From: Pelagomonas calceolata
Taxonomy: Eukaryota > Sar > Pelagophyceae > Pelagomonadales > Pelagomonadaceae
Length of the DNA: 64,000 bases
Reading direction: 5' to 3'
Assembly (NCBI GenBank): GCA_918797485.1
Contig: CAKKNE010000001.1
Span: 3,286,001 to 3,350,000, forward strand
Shown: piece after piece, positions 26,392 to 36,122 of the stretch
Layout: each line of letters starts with the position of its first letter
Numbering within the stretch: the first letter of the stretch is position 1
Program-made: the position numbers and the translations under genes
Notes under the pieces: generated by a model
Seen by the model: the letters and a program-made list of their open reading frames with translations, nothing else
What the model was told of the DNA's origin: nothing
Databases searched by the model: none

Positions 26392-27999
26392 TTAAAGGTC
26401 GTGGAGCAGCTCCACGAGCGGGAATTGCTGAGAGCGGTCGACCGCGACGGCGCAGAGCGCCAGCGCGGAGAAGTAGAGGGGCAACACCAAATTGTCCACG
26501 CTTGCGACCGTGGCCTCGAGTATTGCGATTATCACCGAATCCAACACGAGTTGGCCGCGCGACAGGTAGATGGGCCTGTAGAAGAGGAAGAAGGCGAAAG
26601 TGCCTCCCACGAAGGCGGCCGATCCAACATAAGTCTTCTGGGAGCCGGGCCACCGTTTAGTTCCGAAACGTCTTCCTACCACACAGGCGAGCGCGTCGCC
26701 GGCACCGAGCACGGCGACTCCCCCCAACTTGAGCACGAGGCAGTCCGCTCCATCATGTTTGAGGACGAGGTTGAGCCCGTGGGGCAGGGCGCAGCCCAAC
26801 AATAAATAAAGATGCGTCAGCGCGATGCTCGAGTCGCGCTGATCGAGGAAGCGCCCGTAGAAGTCATCCAGCGACAGCAAGCGCCGCGCCCGCGCCTCCT
26901 CGACGGCGAGCATCAGGAAGGCGGCGCCGCCGAAGGCCACGCCCAATAACGCGTCGTCGTGGGACGGCGCAAACAGCAGAATCACGAGCGCGTGGAAGAG
27001 CTTGCGCCGCTCGATCCTCGGCAGAACGATAGAAGTGGACGCGTAGACGCCTCCTACAATGGCTAAGGCCCAATACAAGACGTGCGCGAGGCGTCTCCAT
27101 GTAAGAACGAAGGCCAGCATACTGATAATGGGTTCGCGGCGCGTCGCCACCAGCAAAATCAGCGAGACGGCGCCGTAGTAGCCCCCCAGGCGCTTCATGA
27201 GAGCGTGGTTCACATCAACGTGGAAGACGCCCGCGAGGAACGCGTCGGCGTCGTCGTCGACGGGCGTCCCGAGTAACGCGGCCCCAGCTATCAAAGGTGC
27301 GACGCGCGCCGCGAGCATTGGTGAGAGGCCGCAGGTCCCTCGCCACAGATCCATGGCCACATGTACACAAGCGAGGGCCCCGAGCTGGGCGACGAGCTGC
27401 AGCTCGCCCCTCCTATCAGTGGTGGAGGGCTCCGGGAGCGGCGCGCGGCCGCGGAGCGGCGACGTCGGCACGGCCCTGCTCGGCGGCATGGCCACGCGCC
27501 GCGTCAGGCGCATTTGGGCTGCGTCCTGGAGGACCATGGCCAGGGCGCACCAGATGAACGATCGCGGGGCTTCCAGGAGCGCGAGCACCGCGGCGAGGAC
27601 GGCGGCCAGCGCCTTCCACGATTGTTCAGGCGCCGTCGCGTAGGCGGCCGTCGCGATCGTGGCCGCACGCAAGGCGTCCATGTGCGACGTGGATAGGGCC
27701 GACGCGAGGGCCGTGGCCGCGCACGGCAGCGCGAGAGTCGTGGAGGCGCTCCCGTCGCGGCACGCGACGAGCAGCAGCACGAGTTCGAGCGCTTGTGTAG
27801 GCGTCGCGAGGTAGGCGACGCGGGCGACGCAGAGCACCACGGGCACGAGCTCGAGGTCGCGCGGTGTTACTCGTTTCTGTTTCTGCGGCGAGCGCTTAGC
27901 GGCCGGCCGCGGCGGCGAGTTCGGCGGCGTCTTGCGCAGGTTGCGCCGCGCGACGTCGATGTCACAGGCCGAGATGCCGGCGGGAGTGTAGGTGGACAT
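26392..27999 (-). CDS. DOLK: Dolichol kinase
   Basis: Phosphorylates dolichol with CTP in the ER membrane to feed N-glycosylation and other mannose-transfer pathways. 535 residues with about 13 hydrophobic segments. The C-terminal third has the CTP-binding pattern GAGDALACVVGRRFGTKRWPGSQKTYVGSAAF (given in parts: GDALACVVGRRFG, then WPGSQKTYVGS), typical of the dolichol kinase/phosphatidate cytidylyltransferase-like family. RIERRKLFHALVILLF, another conserved stretch, precedes it. The N-terminal ~150 residues are Ala-rich membrane helices. Divergent from the FKBP/TPR gene. Confidence 0.85.
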   Translation of the reverse strand: MSTYTPAGISACDIDVARRNLRKTPPNSPPRPAAKRSPQKQKRVTPRDLELVPVVLCVARVAYLATPTQALELVLLLVACRDGSASTTLALPCAATALASALSTSHMDALRAATIATAAYATAPEQSWKALAAVLAAVLALLEAPRSFIWCALAMVLQDAAQMRLTRRVAMPPSRAVPTSPLRGRAPLPEPSTTDRRGELQLVAQLGALACVHVAMDLWRGTCGLSPMLAARVAPLIAGAALLGTPVDDDADAFLAGVFHVDVNHALMKRLGGYYGAVSLILLVATRREPIISMLAFVLTWRRLAHVLYWALAIVGGVYASTSIVLPRIERRKLFHALVILLFAPSHDDALLGVAFGGAAFLMLAVEEARARRLLSLDDFYGRFLDQRDSSIALTHLYLLLGCALPHGLNLVLKHDGADCLVLKLGGVAVLGAGDALACVVGRRFGTKRWPGSQKTYVGSAAFVGGTFAFFLFYRPIYLSRGQLVLDSVIIAILEATVASVDNLVLPLYFSALALCAVAVDRSQQFPLVELLHDL

Positions 28000-28399
28000 T
28001 TTTTATTACCGCACGGCGGCGGCGTACCGCGTAACGGATGGGCGCACTCTGGCAGCCTTTTTTTGTGACCAGTAGGCGTTCGAAGGGATCGAGCGCTCGT
28101 GCTCTGTGGCAACTACCGTTGCTTTTGCGCTTGCTCCTGCGTTCTTAGCCGCCTCAGCGCAACGGATAGCACAAGCTGGGAAAAATGCCAGCTAGCGGCA
28201 TGAACACACTAGAGTTCCAAGGCTGTCGCGACAAAAGCAGGTGCTACGCACCGCATAGAGCTGCATCGGTTAGGAGGAGACTACCAGAGCTTCACACAAC
28301 CTCTGCGGACGACAAGCGGTGCAAATTTTGCGTAAATTTTAGCTCACTGGGGAGAGCACACCAGTCGCCTCTCCAAAACAAACTCGCCGTCGCGGCACG
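28000..28399. other. Divergent intergenic region DOLK / FKBP-TPR
   Basis: About 400 nt. It contains a palindromic GCTAG element (28191-28212) and no recognised gene. Confidence 0.5.
28191..28212 (-). repeat. GCTAG palindromic element, copy 4 (degenerate)
   Basis: GCTAGCGGCATGAACACACTAG: the 3' arm has lost part of the TAAGACACTAG sequence. Midway between divergent starts at 27999 and 28400. Confidence 0.55.
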
Positions 28400-30112
28400 A
28401 TGGACGAGCGACAACACGTCACGAAATCGCTCACGGACCCAAGCGCGTGCGGCTGGGAGACGCCGCGCAGGGGCCAGCGCGTCCTCGCGTCGTTCACGTG
28501 CTGGCCGCGCGCGACGGGCCCGCTGCGAGACGCGCCCGCCATTGATGCAGCACGCAACACAGCACCACCGCTCTGCAAGGTCGAGCAGGAAGTCATCACC
28601 GTAGACGCGCCCCCTCCCCCAAAACCGCCGTTCCATAACGATGACGACGGCCTCGACGAGTGGTTGATGATACCGAGGCCCTCGGTCTTCCAAAAACCAG
28701 ATTACATAAAAGCCGTCGACGCCGCTCTCCTCAGATGCAAGGACGGCGAACGTATCATCTATGAAACGGTGGACGGGTTCGTCGTGGATGTGGAAGTCCA
28801 CGAGATCCTCGCCGAGAAGAATTTGATCGAATCAACGGCGGGTTTTACGAGGACGCAGCGCCTGCGAGCAACGAAATCTCAGGTCGTGCGGCCGCCTTCC
28901 TCCGGATGTGTTGTGCGCGGTACGTTGAAAGTGTTACGAGGGTCGCTACCAGATCGATCATGGTTCGGCCTCGATGGAAATGATTTCGAAGCTAAACTAG
29001 GGGACGGGTTACTGTCCGAAGGCTTCGTGGCTTGCTTAACAGATATCAAACAGGGCTCCTCGGCGAAGTGTACGATTGCCGGCGAATGCCTGCTGCCCGA
29101 TCTCTGTAGCGAAGAAGAGCAGCATGCCATCGTACCCGTTGAGTATTGGAACAGTGATCAATCAGAGGACATAGACCTCCCGTCAGTAATACTGGAGGTC
29201 TCCGTCACGGCCATCGACGACACCGGCAAAAAACGTAGAGACCCGATGACCATGAGTCTCCAGCAGAAAGAAGAACGGTCCCAAGTTCTTAAAGAGCGAG
29301 GTACGGCACTCTACAAAGCGCGACGCTTCCGACGAGCCGAAAGCGTCTGGCACGAGGGCGTGAGGCTCTTCGGCTTCTGGAAGCCCGAGGACTCCGTCAT
29401 GGACCCGCACGACCACCACCTGAGGGAGAACAATCGGTTGCGGGCGCTGTCGAACCCGTTGCTGTTGAACGAAGCGTTGCTGATGCGGCGGCGCGGCGCC
29501 TTCAAGGAATGTGAACAGAACTGTAATGAAGTGATCGAGAACGACCCGAGCCTCGCGAAGGCCTTTTTTAGGCGGGGCCAGGTGCGTGTGGATCTGCAGA
29601 AGTGGGAGGACGCGCGTCACGACTTTATGAAAGCGGTCGAGTGCGGCGCTGTTTCTGGTGACGTCGACAAGGAGCTTAACAGGTTGCGGAAATTAGAGCG
29701 GCAACAGGATGCGAAGGATGGCAAAGCTCTAAAACACACGTTCGATCCTGATAGACCGTCGATCTACGACACAGCGACGTCCAAGGGCGTCGAGAAGGCT
29801 TTAAGGGATATCAAGGAAGATGCATTGCGGCGGAAAGCACGCGGTCCTTCGACGCGAAAGCCCGTCACGAAGACGTCTTCTCAAAAAAACTACGACTGGA
29901 CGACGTCGTATACCAAGGAACGGCCGGCCTATACTACTAGTAGCGACGATAGACATGAGCCTGTGGTGGTTGAGGACCTGGCCGCGGAGATCGAAGATAT
30001 ATCTGATGAAGAAGAGGAAGCTAGACGCCGGGCGAAGCAGGACTACTACAACGCGCAGATCGCCCTCGGGAACATGCGGGTCCAGCTGCCGAAGCCTGGG
30101 GAGGGGGTTTAA
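28400..30112 (+). CDS. FKBP-type immunophilin-like protein with TPR domain
   Basis: 570 residues. Residues ~95-300 contain FKBP-like segments (VDAALLRCKDGERIIYETVDGFVVDVEV, DRSWFGLDGNDFEAKLGDGLLSEGFVACL), probably without full peptidyl-prolyl isomerase active sites. A three-motif TPR domain follows at ~290-430 (LKERGTALYKARRFRRAESVW, LLLNEALLMRRRGAFKECEQN, AKAFFRRGQVRVDLQKWEDA), the arrangement of HSP90-binding immunophilins such as FKBP4/AIP. The tail is acidic with a disordered Ser/Thr-rich stretch. A role as an HSP90 co-chaperone is inferred. Confidence 0.75.
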   Translation: MDERQHVTKSLTDPSACGWETPRRGQRVLASFTCWPRATGPLRDAPAIDAARNTAPPLCKVEQEVITVDAPPPPKPPFHNDDDGLDEWLMIPRPSVFQKPDYIKAVDAALLRCKDGERIIYETVDGFVVDVEVHEILAEKNLIESTAGFTRTQRLRATKSQVVRPPSSGCVVRGTLKVLRGSLPDRSWFGLDGNDFEAKLGDGLLSEGFVACLTDIKQGSSAKCTIAGECLLPDLCSEEEQHAIVPVEYWNSDQSEDIDLPSVILEVSVTAIDDTGKKRRDPMTMSLQQKEERSQVLKERGTALYKARRFRRAESVWHEGVRLFGFWKPEDSVMDPHDHHLRENNRLRALSNPLLLNEALLMRRRGAFKECEQNCNEVIENDPSLAKAFFRRGQVRVDLQKWEDARHDFMKAVECGAVSGDVDKELNRLRKLERQQDAKDGKALKHTFDPDRPSIYDTATSKGVEKALRDIKEDALRRKARGPSTRKPVTKTSSQKNYDWTTSYTKERPAYTTSSDDRHEPVVVEDLAAEIEDISDEEEEARRRAKQDYYNAQIALGNMRVQLPKPGEGV

Positions 30113-30130
30113 TGTGATTTTTGTATCTAC

Positions 30131-31264
30131 TTATCCTGAGCGCTCGACAGCGTCTCGCAGGCATTGGAGCATTCCTCGCACAATTCGCAAAGTCGCCTCA
30201 ATCGACAATGCGGTCGGGTGCGCGCCACCGAGCACACGCCGCGCGATCGGTTCTATCTCCTCGAGCGTCGTCACGGACTCGCGGAGATCGTCGAGCGTGG
30301 CGGCGGGGTCCTCGCAGAGCACCCGCGCGTAAATCCACCTCGACTTGAACGTGGTGTCATGGTCCTCGCCGAGGGATCGTAGCGCCACGCGCGTCGTTTT
30401 GCGCAGCAATGATTTGGCCTCTCCAAAGTGCTTCAGTCGTTTTAGCAAAGACGCGTAGTTGTTGGCTTCTCGGAGAGTCTCTCTATGTTCTTCGCCTTCG
30501 ATCTTCACCCATCCAGAGTATACGTCTCGCCGTAGGGGTAGGGCCTCTTCAAGCCGTCCGAGCTCTTGATACGTGTTCGCAAGATTGCCCTGCGCGACAA
30601 GAATGTTGTATTCTGCTTCGCCAAGGCGCCGCAGCACAGACAACTCGGCCTCTTGCACGGACAACGCTTCCTCGTAGAGGTCTGCTCCGGCCAAACCGTT
30701 CCCAAGCAGTGACAACGAACACATTCGAGGCCAGCTCGTCTCCGGTCGCCCCAGGTACGTCTTCCAGCTTGCCCACCCGAGCGCGCGCCGCACGACGCCG
30801 TGGTATTGTTGCTTGCAAAGACTGCAGGTGTGCCACCGATTCCACCTCGGCATAAACCTATCGTTGTCCCAATTGTTCTCCTCGGCCTCCGCGACCAAAA
30901 TCTTCGCCTGCTCCGCCAAGCACGACACGTGCGCGAAGCCCGCCGTCCCGCGGCACGAGCACCCGCGCACGAGGCCCTCCTTCGTTTTCCAGTGGAGGGC
31001 CTGCGTGCAGATGAAGCACGTCTGGCCCTTCGTGTCGTCCGCGCATTTCTCGACCGCCTCCGCGACGGCCTCCTTGTATTTTTTGTCGGCGTGATATTGT
31101 TCTGCGTTGCCGCCGCGGTGTATTTTCTTACACATCTGCTTGTGGCCGCGGCGCCAGTGGTCATGCTGGCAAGTTTGATTGCAGTATCTCGTGTGGCATC
31201 TAACGCATCGCGGCGCGTTGTGGGCCAGTGGGGCGGCGCAGGCGGCGCATGTTGTGAGGATCAT
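30131..31264 (-). CDS. MYND / RINGv zinc-finger and TPR protein
   Basis: 377 residues. N-terminal MYND finger (CAACAAPL, CVRCHTRYCNQTCQ, W, GHKQMC; residues 7-45). A RING-variant finger follows at ~82-155 (CFICTQ, GCSCRGTAGFAHVSCL, HTCSLCKQQY), the C4HC3 type of membrane-linked or viral E3 ligases. Kinesin-light-chain-like TPRs occupy ~190-370 (NILVAQGNLANTYQELGRLEEAL, REANNYASLLKRLKHFGEA). It is likely a ubiquitin ligase or adaptor; its family seems multicopy, since a tail fragment lies at 25.6 kb. It converges on the FKBP/TPR gene with 18 nt between stop codons. Confidence 0.8.
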   Translation of the reverse strand: MILTTCAACAAPLAHNAPRCVRCHTRYCNQTCQHDHWRRGHKQMCKKIHRGGNAEQYHADKKYKEAVAEAVEKCADDTKGQTCFICTQALHWKTKEGLVRGCSCRGTAGFAHVSCLAEQAKILVAEAEENNWDNDRFMPRWNRWHTCSLCKQQYHGVVRRALGWASWKTYLGRPETSWPRMCSLSLLGNGLAGADLYEEALSVQEAELSVLRRLGEAEYNILVAQGNLANTYQELGRLEEALPLRRDVYSGWVKIEGEEHRETLREANNYASLLKRLKHFGEAKSLLRKTTRVALRSLGEDHDTTFKSRWIYARVLCEDPAATLDDLRESVTTLEEIEPIARRVLGGAHPTALSIEATLRIVRGMLQCLRDAVERSG

Positions 31265-31320
31265 TTTGCGTTGGGCGGGGGCGTTTTCGCGTTTGCGTAG
31301 CGGCTTGAGTGTTTTTTTAG

Positions 31321-31347
31321 CTTGCTAGTGTCTTACAGGCCGCTAGC
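31321..31347 (+). repeat. GCTAG palindromic element, copy 5
   Basis: CTTGCTAGTGTCTTACAG then GCCGCTAGC, 57 nt upstream of the MYND/RINGv/TPR start and in opposite orientation to copies 2-3 relative to their gene. Confidence 0.7.
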
Positions 31348-31523
31348 CTACCGCGTCCGCAATTGACGCCTACCGGTTCATTATCGAGACACTGGTCATA
31401 TATAGTAAGTTCCAGGCCATCGCCGACTGCTCTGACACGAGGAGAGACCATTTGAGCTGCTACAGGCCCCACAAATGGTACAATATAAAATTCCCATGAC
31501 TCTGCCGTGAGCGCACGCGCAAT

Positions 31524-31841
31524 ATGATCGGCGAGGACGACCAAGACTACGCCACAGACGACGCCTACGACGCCGCGCCGCTCCTAACGAAGAACTACGG
31601 CTCGTGCGCCAACGCGTCGCGGCTACGACTCGACCCGCCGTCGAAGCGTCGTCGCAGTTTCGCGAAGCGCCGCCGCTACGTCTGCCTGCTCTACGGCGCC
31701 GGCCTGGCTTTTCTGGTGGGCGGTGTGTTGGACGTGATCTTTCGAATAGGACCGTACCGCGGCAAGCCAAAGTGGCGGCGGCGCGGCTACCGACGCGCGA
31801 CACATACACCAACAGCTTCACCGAGTATAAGCGACACTTAG
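31524..31841 (+). CDS. Small single-pass membrane protein
   Basis: 105 residues: acidic N-terminus (GEDDQDYATDDAYDAAPLL), an Arg/Lys-rich stretch (PPSKRRRSFAKRRRY), one membrane helix (VCLLYGAGLAFLVGGVLDVIF), and a basic tail with Ser/Thr. The basic stretch before the helix suggests a type II orientation with a cytosolic N-terminus. No family recognised. It sits tail to tail with tryptophan synthase, 19 nt apart. Confidence 0.55.
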   Translation: MIGEDDQDYATDDAYDAAPLLTKNYGSCANASRLRLDPPSKRRRSFAKRRRYVCLLYGAGLAFLVGGVLDVIFRIGPYRGKPKWRRRGYRRATHTPTASPSISDT

Positions 31842-31860
31842 TAAACGAGAAAGGCACCCC

Positions 31861-32767
31861 CTAGGCGTCCTTGCCGTCGTAGGTGATGCGGTCCGTGAAC
31901 GACTCCCACTTGCCGTCGGTGGGCGTGTAGTCGTTCAGGTCGACGTTGAGGGCTTTCGCGACGGTGATCATGTCCTTGTCGCCGCGGCCGCAGAGGTTCA
32001 CGACGACGTTCTTGCCCTTGCCCAGGCGCTTGGCGACCTTCATGGCGAGAGCGACCGCATGACTGGGCTCCAGGGCCGGGATGATGCCTTCCGTAGAAGC
32101 ACATTTCTGGAAGGCCGCTAAAGCTTCGTCGTTGTTGATGGGCTCGTAGGACGCCCGCCCCGAGTCCTTGAGGAAGGCGTGCTCCGGGCCGACGCCGGGG
32201 TAGTCCAAGCCCGCAGAGATACTATGAGTGGCCTGGACCTGGCCCGTTTCTTCGTCCTGTAACAGATACGTTCGAGTGCCGTGCAAGACGCCCGGCGAGC
32301 CCCTTGCTAAAGTAGCCGAGCCCTGCGTGCTATCGCCGTCGGCCTCCGCTCCATAAATGGCGACACCGTCATCTTGCGTAAACGGGTGGAACATACCTAT
32401 CGCATTCGACCCGCCACCCACACATGCTACCACAGCATCGGGCAAGGCCCCGTCGTTCATGTCCATGTACTGTTCGCGAGCCTCCTTGCCGATGATGGCC
32501 TGGAAGTCCCGCACGATCGTAGGAAAGGGGTGGGGGCCAATGGCCGAACCGATGAGGTAATGCGTGTCCCTCACATTCGTCACCCAGTCCCGCATCGCCT
32601 CGTTGATGGCGTCCTTCAGGGTAGCTTCACCTGCCCGAACAGGCACGCACTTCCCTCCTAATACATTCATCCGGAACACGTTGAGCGACTGCCGCGCGCA
32701 GTCGACGGCGCCCATGTAGATCACACATTCGAGGCCGAGTAAAGCACAGACGGTCGCCGTCGCGACG

Positions 32768-32801
<34 letters not shown>

Positions 32802-34122
32802 TGGTCTTACCTAACCTTTTGGCGAGTAGAGCCTGACCCACGGCGTTGTTGATCTTGTGCGCGCCCGTATGGGCTAATTCCTCTCTTTTAAGCCAGATCG
32901 TAGCACCTCCTACCGCTTCTGAGAGTCGTTCAGCCTTGTAGAGGGGCGTGGGACCTCCAATAAATTGTTTTCTATAAAACGCGAGCTCCTCGACGAACGC
33001 GGGGTCGGCCATCGCCTTCTCGTACTCCACTTCCAGCTCGGCGTGGGCCGCCGCCAGCGTTTCGGGGATATATCTACCTCCAAAGGCGCCGAAATGGTCC
33101 GGTAATGAGGTCTGCTTGAAGCCTGAAGCTTCGGCGGCTTTGCCCGACGGTTGACCGGGTCTCGTCGCACGCGTGGCCGCGGATAATGTCGAAACAAAGT
33201 CAGCTAGTTTGTCGGCGCGGTCCTTCGGTTTCAGGTCCGCCGTGGCGTCCATCTGGCGGATGATCGCACTTCCTACAACAACACCATCAGCGAGCGGCGC
33301 AAACGACTGGACGTTGTCCGGCGTCGAAATCCCGAACCCGACGGCCGCGGGCACGTCGCCCGCCGCCGCCCGGACGCGCTCCATGAAAGGAGTTAAATCG
33401 GCTACGGTCGCGGACTGCGTCCCGGTCACACCAGTAACACTGACGCAATACAGCATGCCGCCACCCGTCGAACGGGCCGCATCCGCGAGGTAGGACATCC
33501 GTTCGTCGGTCGTCGTCGGTGCGATCAAGGGTACGTAGCCCAGAGAGCCGCCAGGTGCTTTTTGACAGGCCTCCAACACTCCCTCGAGAGCTGCCTCCTC
33601 CGGGGGTAAATCCACAATGATAAATCCGTCCACGCCACAAGCCGCCGCATCGCTCGCGAGCTTCTCCAACCCATAAGCTCGGAAGGGGTTATAGTACCCC
33701 ATAAGTATTACAGGGGTCTCGAGACCGCTTTCCCGAGCCTTCTTCACGTAGTCCAGGCATTGGGTGAGACCCACACCCTGCTGCAGGGCGACTTCGTTGC
33801 AGACCTGGATCGTGGCGCCGTCGGCCATGGGGTCCGTAAATGGGACTCCCAATTCAATAACATCGGCACCACCTTTTTCTAGAGCTAGGAGCAAATCTAC
33901 GGTCTCTTCCTTCGCCGGGTAGCCTCCCGTCAGATAGCCGACTAACGAGGCTCTCCCATCATCTTTGGCGGAATCAAAAGCTTGCTTGAGCGCGGCGCCG
34001 CCGACGGCCGTGCGCTCGGCCGGGGCTATCGTGGCTTTTGTCGTTATACTTGTTTTGGGCGCGCGCGGCGCGAGCAGGGCGTGCACGCCCGCGACGCAGA
34101 GGAACGCTCTCCTCAGGACCAT
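31861..34122 (-). CDS. trpA-trpB: Tryptophan synthase, alpha-beta fusion (plastid-targeted)
   Basis: Catalyses the last two steps of tryptophan synthesis: indole-3-glycerol phosphate to indole, then indole plus serine to tryptophan. 753 residues from the ATG at 34122. [21 protein letters not shown] is a signal-peptide-like leader. The alpha domain (~35-300) has the catalytic Glu in [15 protein letters not shown] and the GFGIS...[10 protein letters not shown] phosphate loop. The beta domain (~330-753) starts [13 protein letters not shown] and has the PLP-binding Lys in [10 protein letters not shown], plus ETGAGQHG and GGGSNAIG. The alpha-then-beta order is that of the fungal TRP5 enzyme. Divergent from WDR18. 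Confidence 0.97.
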
Positions 34123-34584
34123 GGCGCTTTGCAATCCGCTCTCTGCAGCAACCTCTCTGAGAGCTCTACGTGCAAAGCGACTGAGAGCTTATCGCTGGTG
34201 TGCAGCGCGCTTGCTGCCGTAAAATGAGTGTTGCTCGGCACCGATGCTTCGCTTTACGTTACGGCGTGCCAGCAGTGCGTGCCCTCGCCACACAGCAAGT
34301 ACAAAGAGGTCTGCTCGCTCGCTGGCGTTGCGGACCTTTCACACCCTTCTGCCGCTCTCGACTCGTGCAATGAGCCGTACGAAAGGAGGAGTGGCGCTTC
34401 ACTCTAGCGCACATGGATACTAGGATGAGCTCCTGCCCAGCTTAGCACAAGCCAGCGAGCGCGCCAACGTCGAGACTGCGCAAGTTGTGAACCTGTGCAT
34501 CGCAGCACGAGTGCGCGCAACTTCCATTGCTGCATCAATTTCCAGCGTAGGAGCTGCAACAAAGCAGTGCTGCAGGCTGCAGCA
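34123..34584. other. Divergent intergenic region trpA-trpB / WDR18
   Basis: About 460 nt, less GC-rich than coding DNA. Short repeats of GCTGCAGCA / TGCAGGCTGCAGC occur near the WDR18 start. No gene or palindromic element is seen. Confidence 0.4.
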
Positions 34585-35805
34585 ATGGCTGAGACGCCGC
34601 AACAAGACGACGACCCCTGGCGCCGCCTCCAACCAAAACGAGCGCACGTCGTCTGCGCGACGGACGAGGCATTGATAAGCGTCGACCTCGACGGCTACCA
34701 GCCGCGCGCGTCGCTGTCCATCCCAGCACAACCCGCATCCATCACGGCGAACGGCGGTTTAGTAATAGCATCCATGGCGAAGGATGCAAGTATCGCGGGC
34801 GGGCCCCTCGGCAAGAACGCTCCACAACTTAACTCTCGTGTCCCTGAGAAGTTATCGTCGATAACGGTGACGCCGGACGGGCTCTGGCTTTGTGGGGGCG
34901 GCGCGGCGTCGGGCCGATTATATCTCTGGGAGCTCTGGAGTGGAAGACTAGCGAGAAGGTGGGAGGGCCACTTCCGCGGCGTCACCGCTCTTTGTGTAGA
35001 CGAGCGGGGCGAGCACGTGGTCAGTGGCGGCGGCGACGGCTTGGTCAGGCCCTGGTGCCTATCAATAGCGTGCGACGCGGAGCGGTGCCGCGGCCCGCGC
35101 GACGCCTTTGCGCCTTTGTATGATGATTGGAGCGACCACACGTTACCAGTCGTTGGTATCGTGTTACAGGGCGGGCGGTGCTGGTCCGTCTCCAGCGATA
35201 GGACTCTGTGCGGCCGCGAATTATATGGAGGGCGCAAGGTCTTCCAGGCGTCGCTCGCCGGGGCGCCGTCGTGTCTGGCTCTCGACGCGCTCGACTCGTT
35301 CGCGTTGGTGGGCACGGCCGAGGGTCCGATTCTCCGGGTAGATCTGGACGCCTGGGCGCACGCCCTGACCAAGCGCGAGGAGCCCTCTCTCAACATAGCG
35401 ACCTACGACGGCCACTCCCAAAAAGTCGTGGGCGTCGTCGCTTCCAATGAAACTCAATTCGTGAGCGCGTCGCAGGACGGCACGCTCCGGGTCTGGGACG
35501 TCGCCGCGCGCCGCGAGGTCCGGCGGGTCGAGGTCGCGCCCGGCGCGCCGCCGCTGCGGAGCCTGGCGCCTTTGCCGAGCGCGACTGCGCCGCCCGTCGC
35601 ATCTATCTTAAAGCGGGACGCCGACGAGGCGCCGGATGACGTTCCCTGCGCGCTGCTGCGGCCGCGCGCGCGCGTTTCGGAACCCGCGTCCGTCGACGCG
35701 GCCGCCCTGCGCGCGCGCGCCGACGCCGCGCGGCGCGACGCGCAGCGGTGGGCCGCGGTCGCCGAGGCGCTGTGGGAGGCGGCGCCGATGGATGATGCTT
35801 CTTAA
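34585..35805 (+). CDS. WDR18: WD-repeat protein, WDR18/IPI3-like
   Basis: 406 residues from ATG 34585 (MAETPQQDDDPW). IPI3/WDR18 is a Rix1-complex subunit needed for 60S ribosome maturation in the nucleolus and nucleoplasm. The WD blades include GRLYLWELWSGRLARRWEGHFRGVTAL, HVVSGGGDGLVRPW, a blade with the family-typical WSDHTLPVVGI, then CWSVSSDRTL and a last ETQFVSASQDGTLRVWDVAARREV. WSDHTLPV after a long loop is a good WDR18 marker. The C-terminus is an Ala/Arg-rich helix (VDAAALRARADAARRDAQRW), also usual for the family. Confidence 0.8.
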   Translation: MAETPQQDDDPWRRLQPKRAHVVCATDEALISVDLDGYQPRASLSIPAQPASITANGGLVIASMAKDASIAGGPLGKNAPQLNSRVPEKLSSITVTPDGLWLCGGGAASGRLYLWELWSGRLARRWEGHFRGVTALCVDERGEHVVSGGGDGLVRPWCLSIACDAERCRGPRDAFAPLYDDWSDHTLPVVGIVLQGGRCWSVSSDRTLCGRELYGGRKVFQASLAGAPSCLALDALDSFALVGTAEGPILRVDLDAWAHALTKREEPSLNIATYDGHSQKVVGVVASNETQFVSASQDGTLRVWDVAARREVRRVEVAPGAPPLRSLAPLPSATAPPVASILKRDADEAPDDVPCALLRPRARVSEPASVDAAALRARADAARRDAQRWAAVAEALWEAAPMDDAS

Positions 35806-36122
35806 ATTCGTTGTGTACTTATGAAACCTCTGGATGCGGCGGGGCAATTCGTGTCTACTGTCACGCGTCGAGCAGGCGCTTGAAGAAGTGCTTGAAGAGC
35901 GTGGGGTTAACATATCCCGTCGATTTTTAGGGTGTTTGCCGTTTTTAGCTCTCTTGGAGATTAGGCGTTTTCAAGAGATTCAGGCTAAATCTATTTTTCC
36001 GCTTTAAAATTAATCCATTTTGGCTTACGATTTTGCGTTTTGTGTCTGCGCGTTGTCGTCTACCCTTTTAAAGGGAAAGCGGGTTTTTTGAGTTTGGGCC
36101 GAGTGCCCCGTTTGAGGTCTCC
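35806..36122. other. AT-rich convergent spacer with inverted repeat
   Basis: About 315 nt between two convergent genes, strikingly AT-rich (35.93-36.07 kb) against its surroundings. It holds AACATATCCCGTCGA (35909-35923), half of the palindrome found at 36142. An interrupted stem TTAGC-TCTCTTG ... CAAGAGA-ttcag-GCTAA spans 35945-35988. It may be a transcription-end region or a remnant of an inserted element. Confidence 0.5.
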
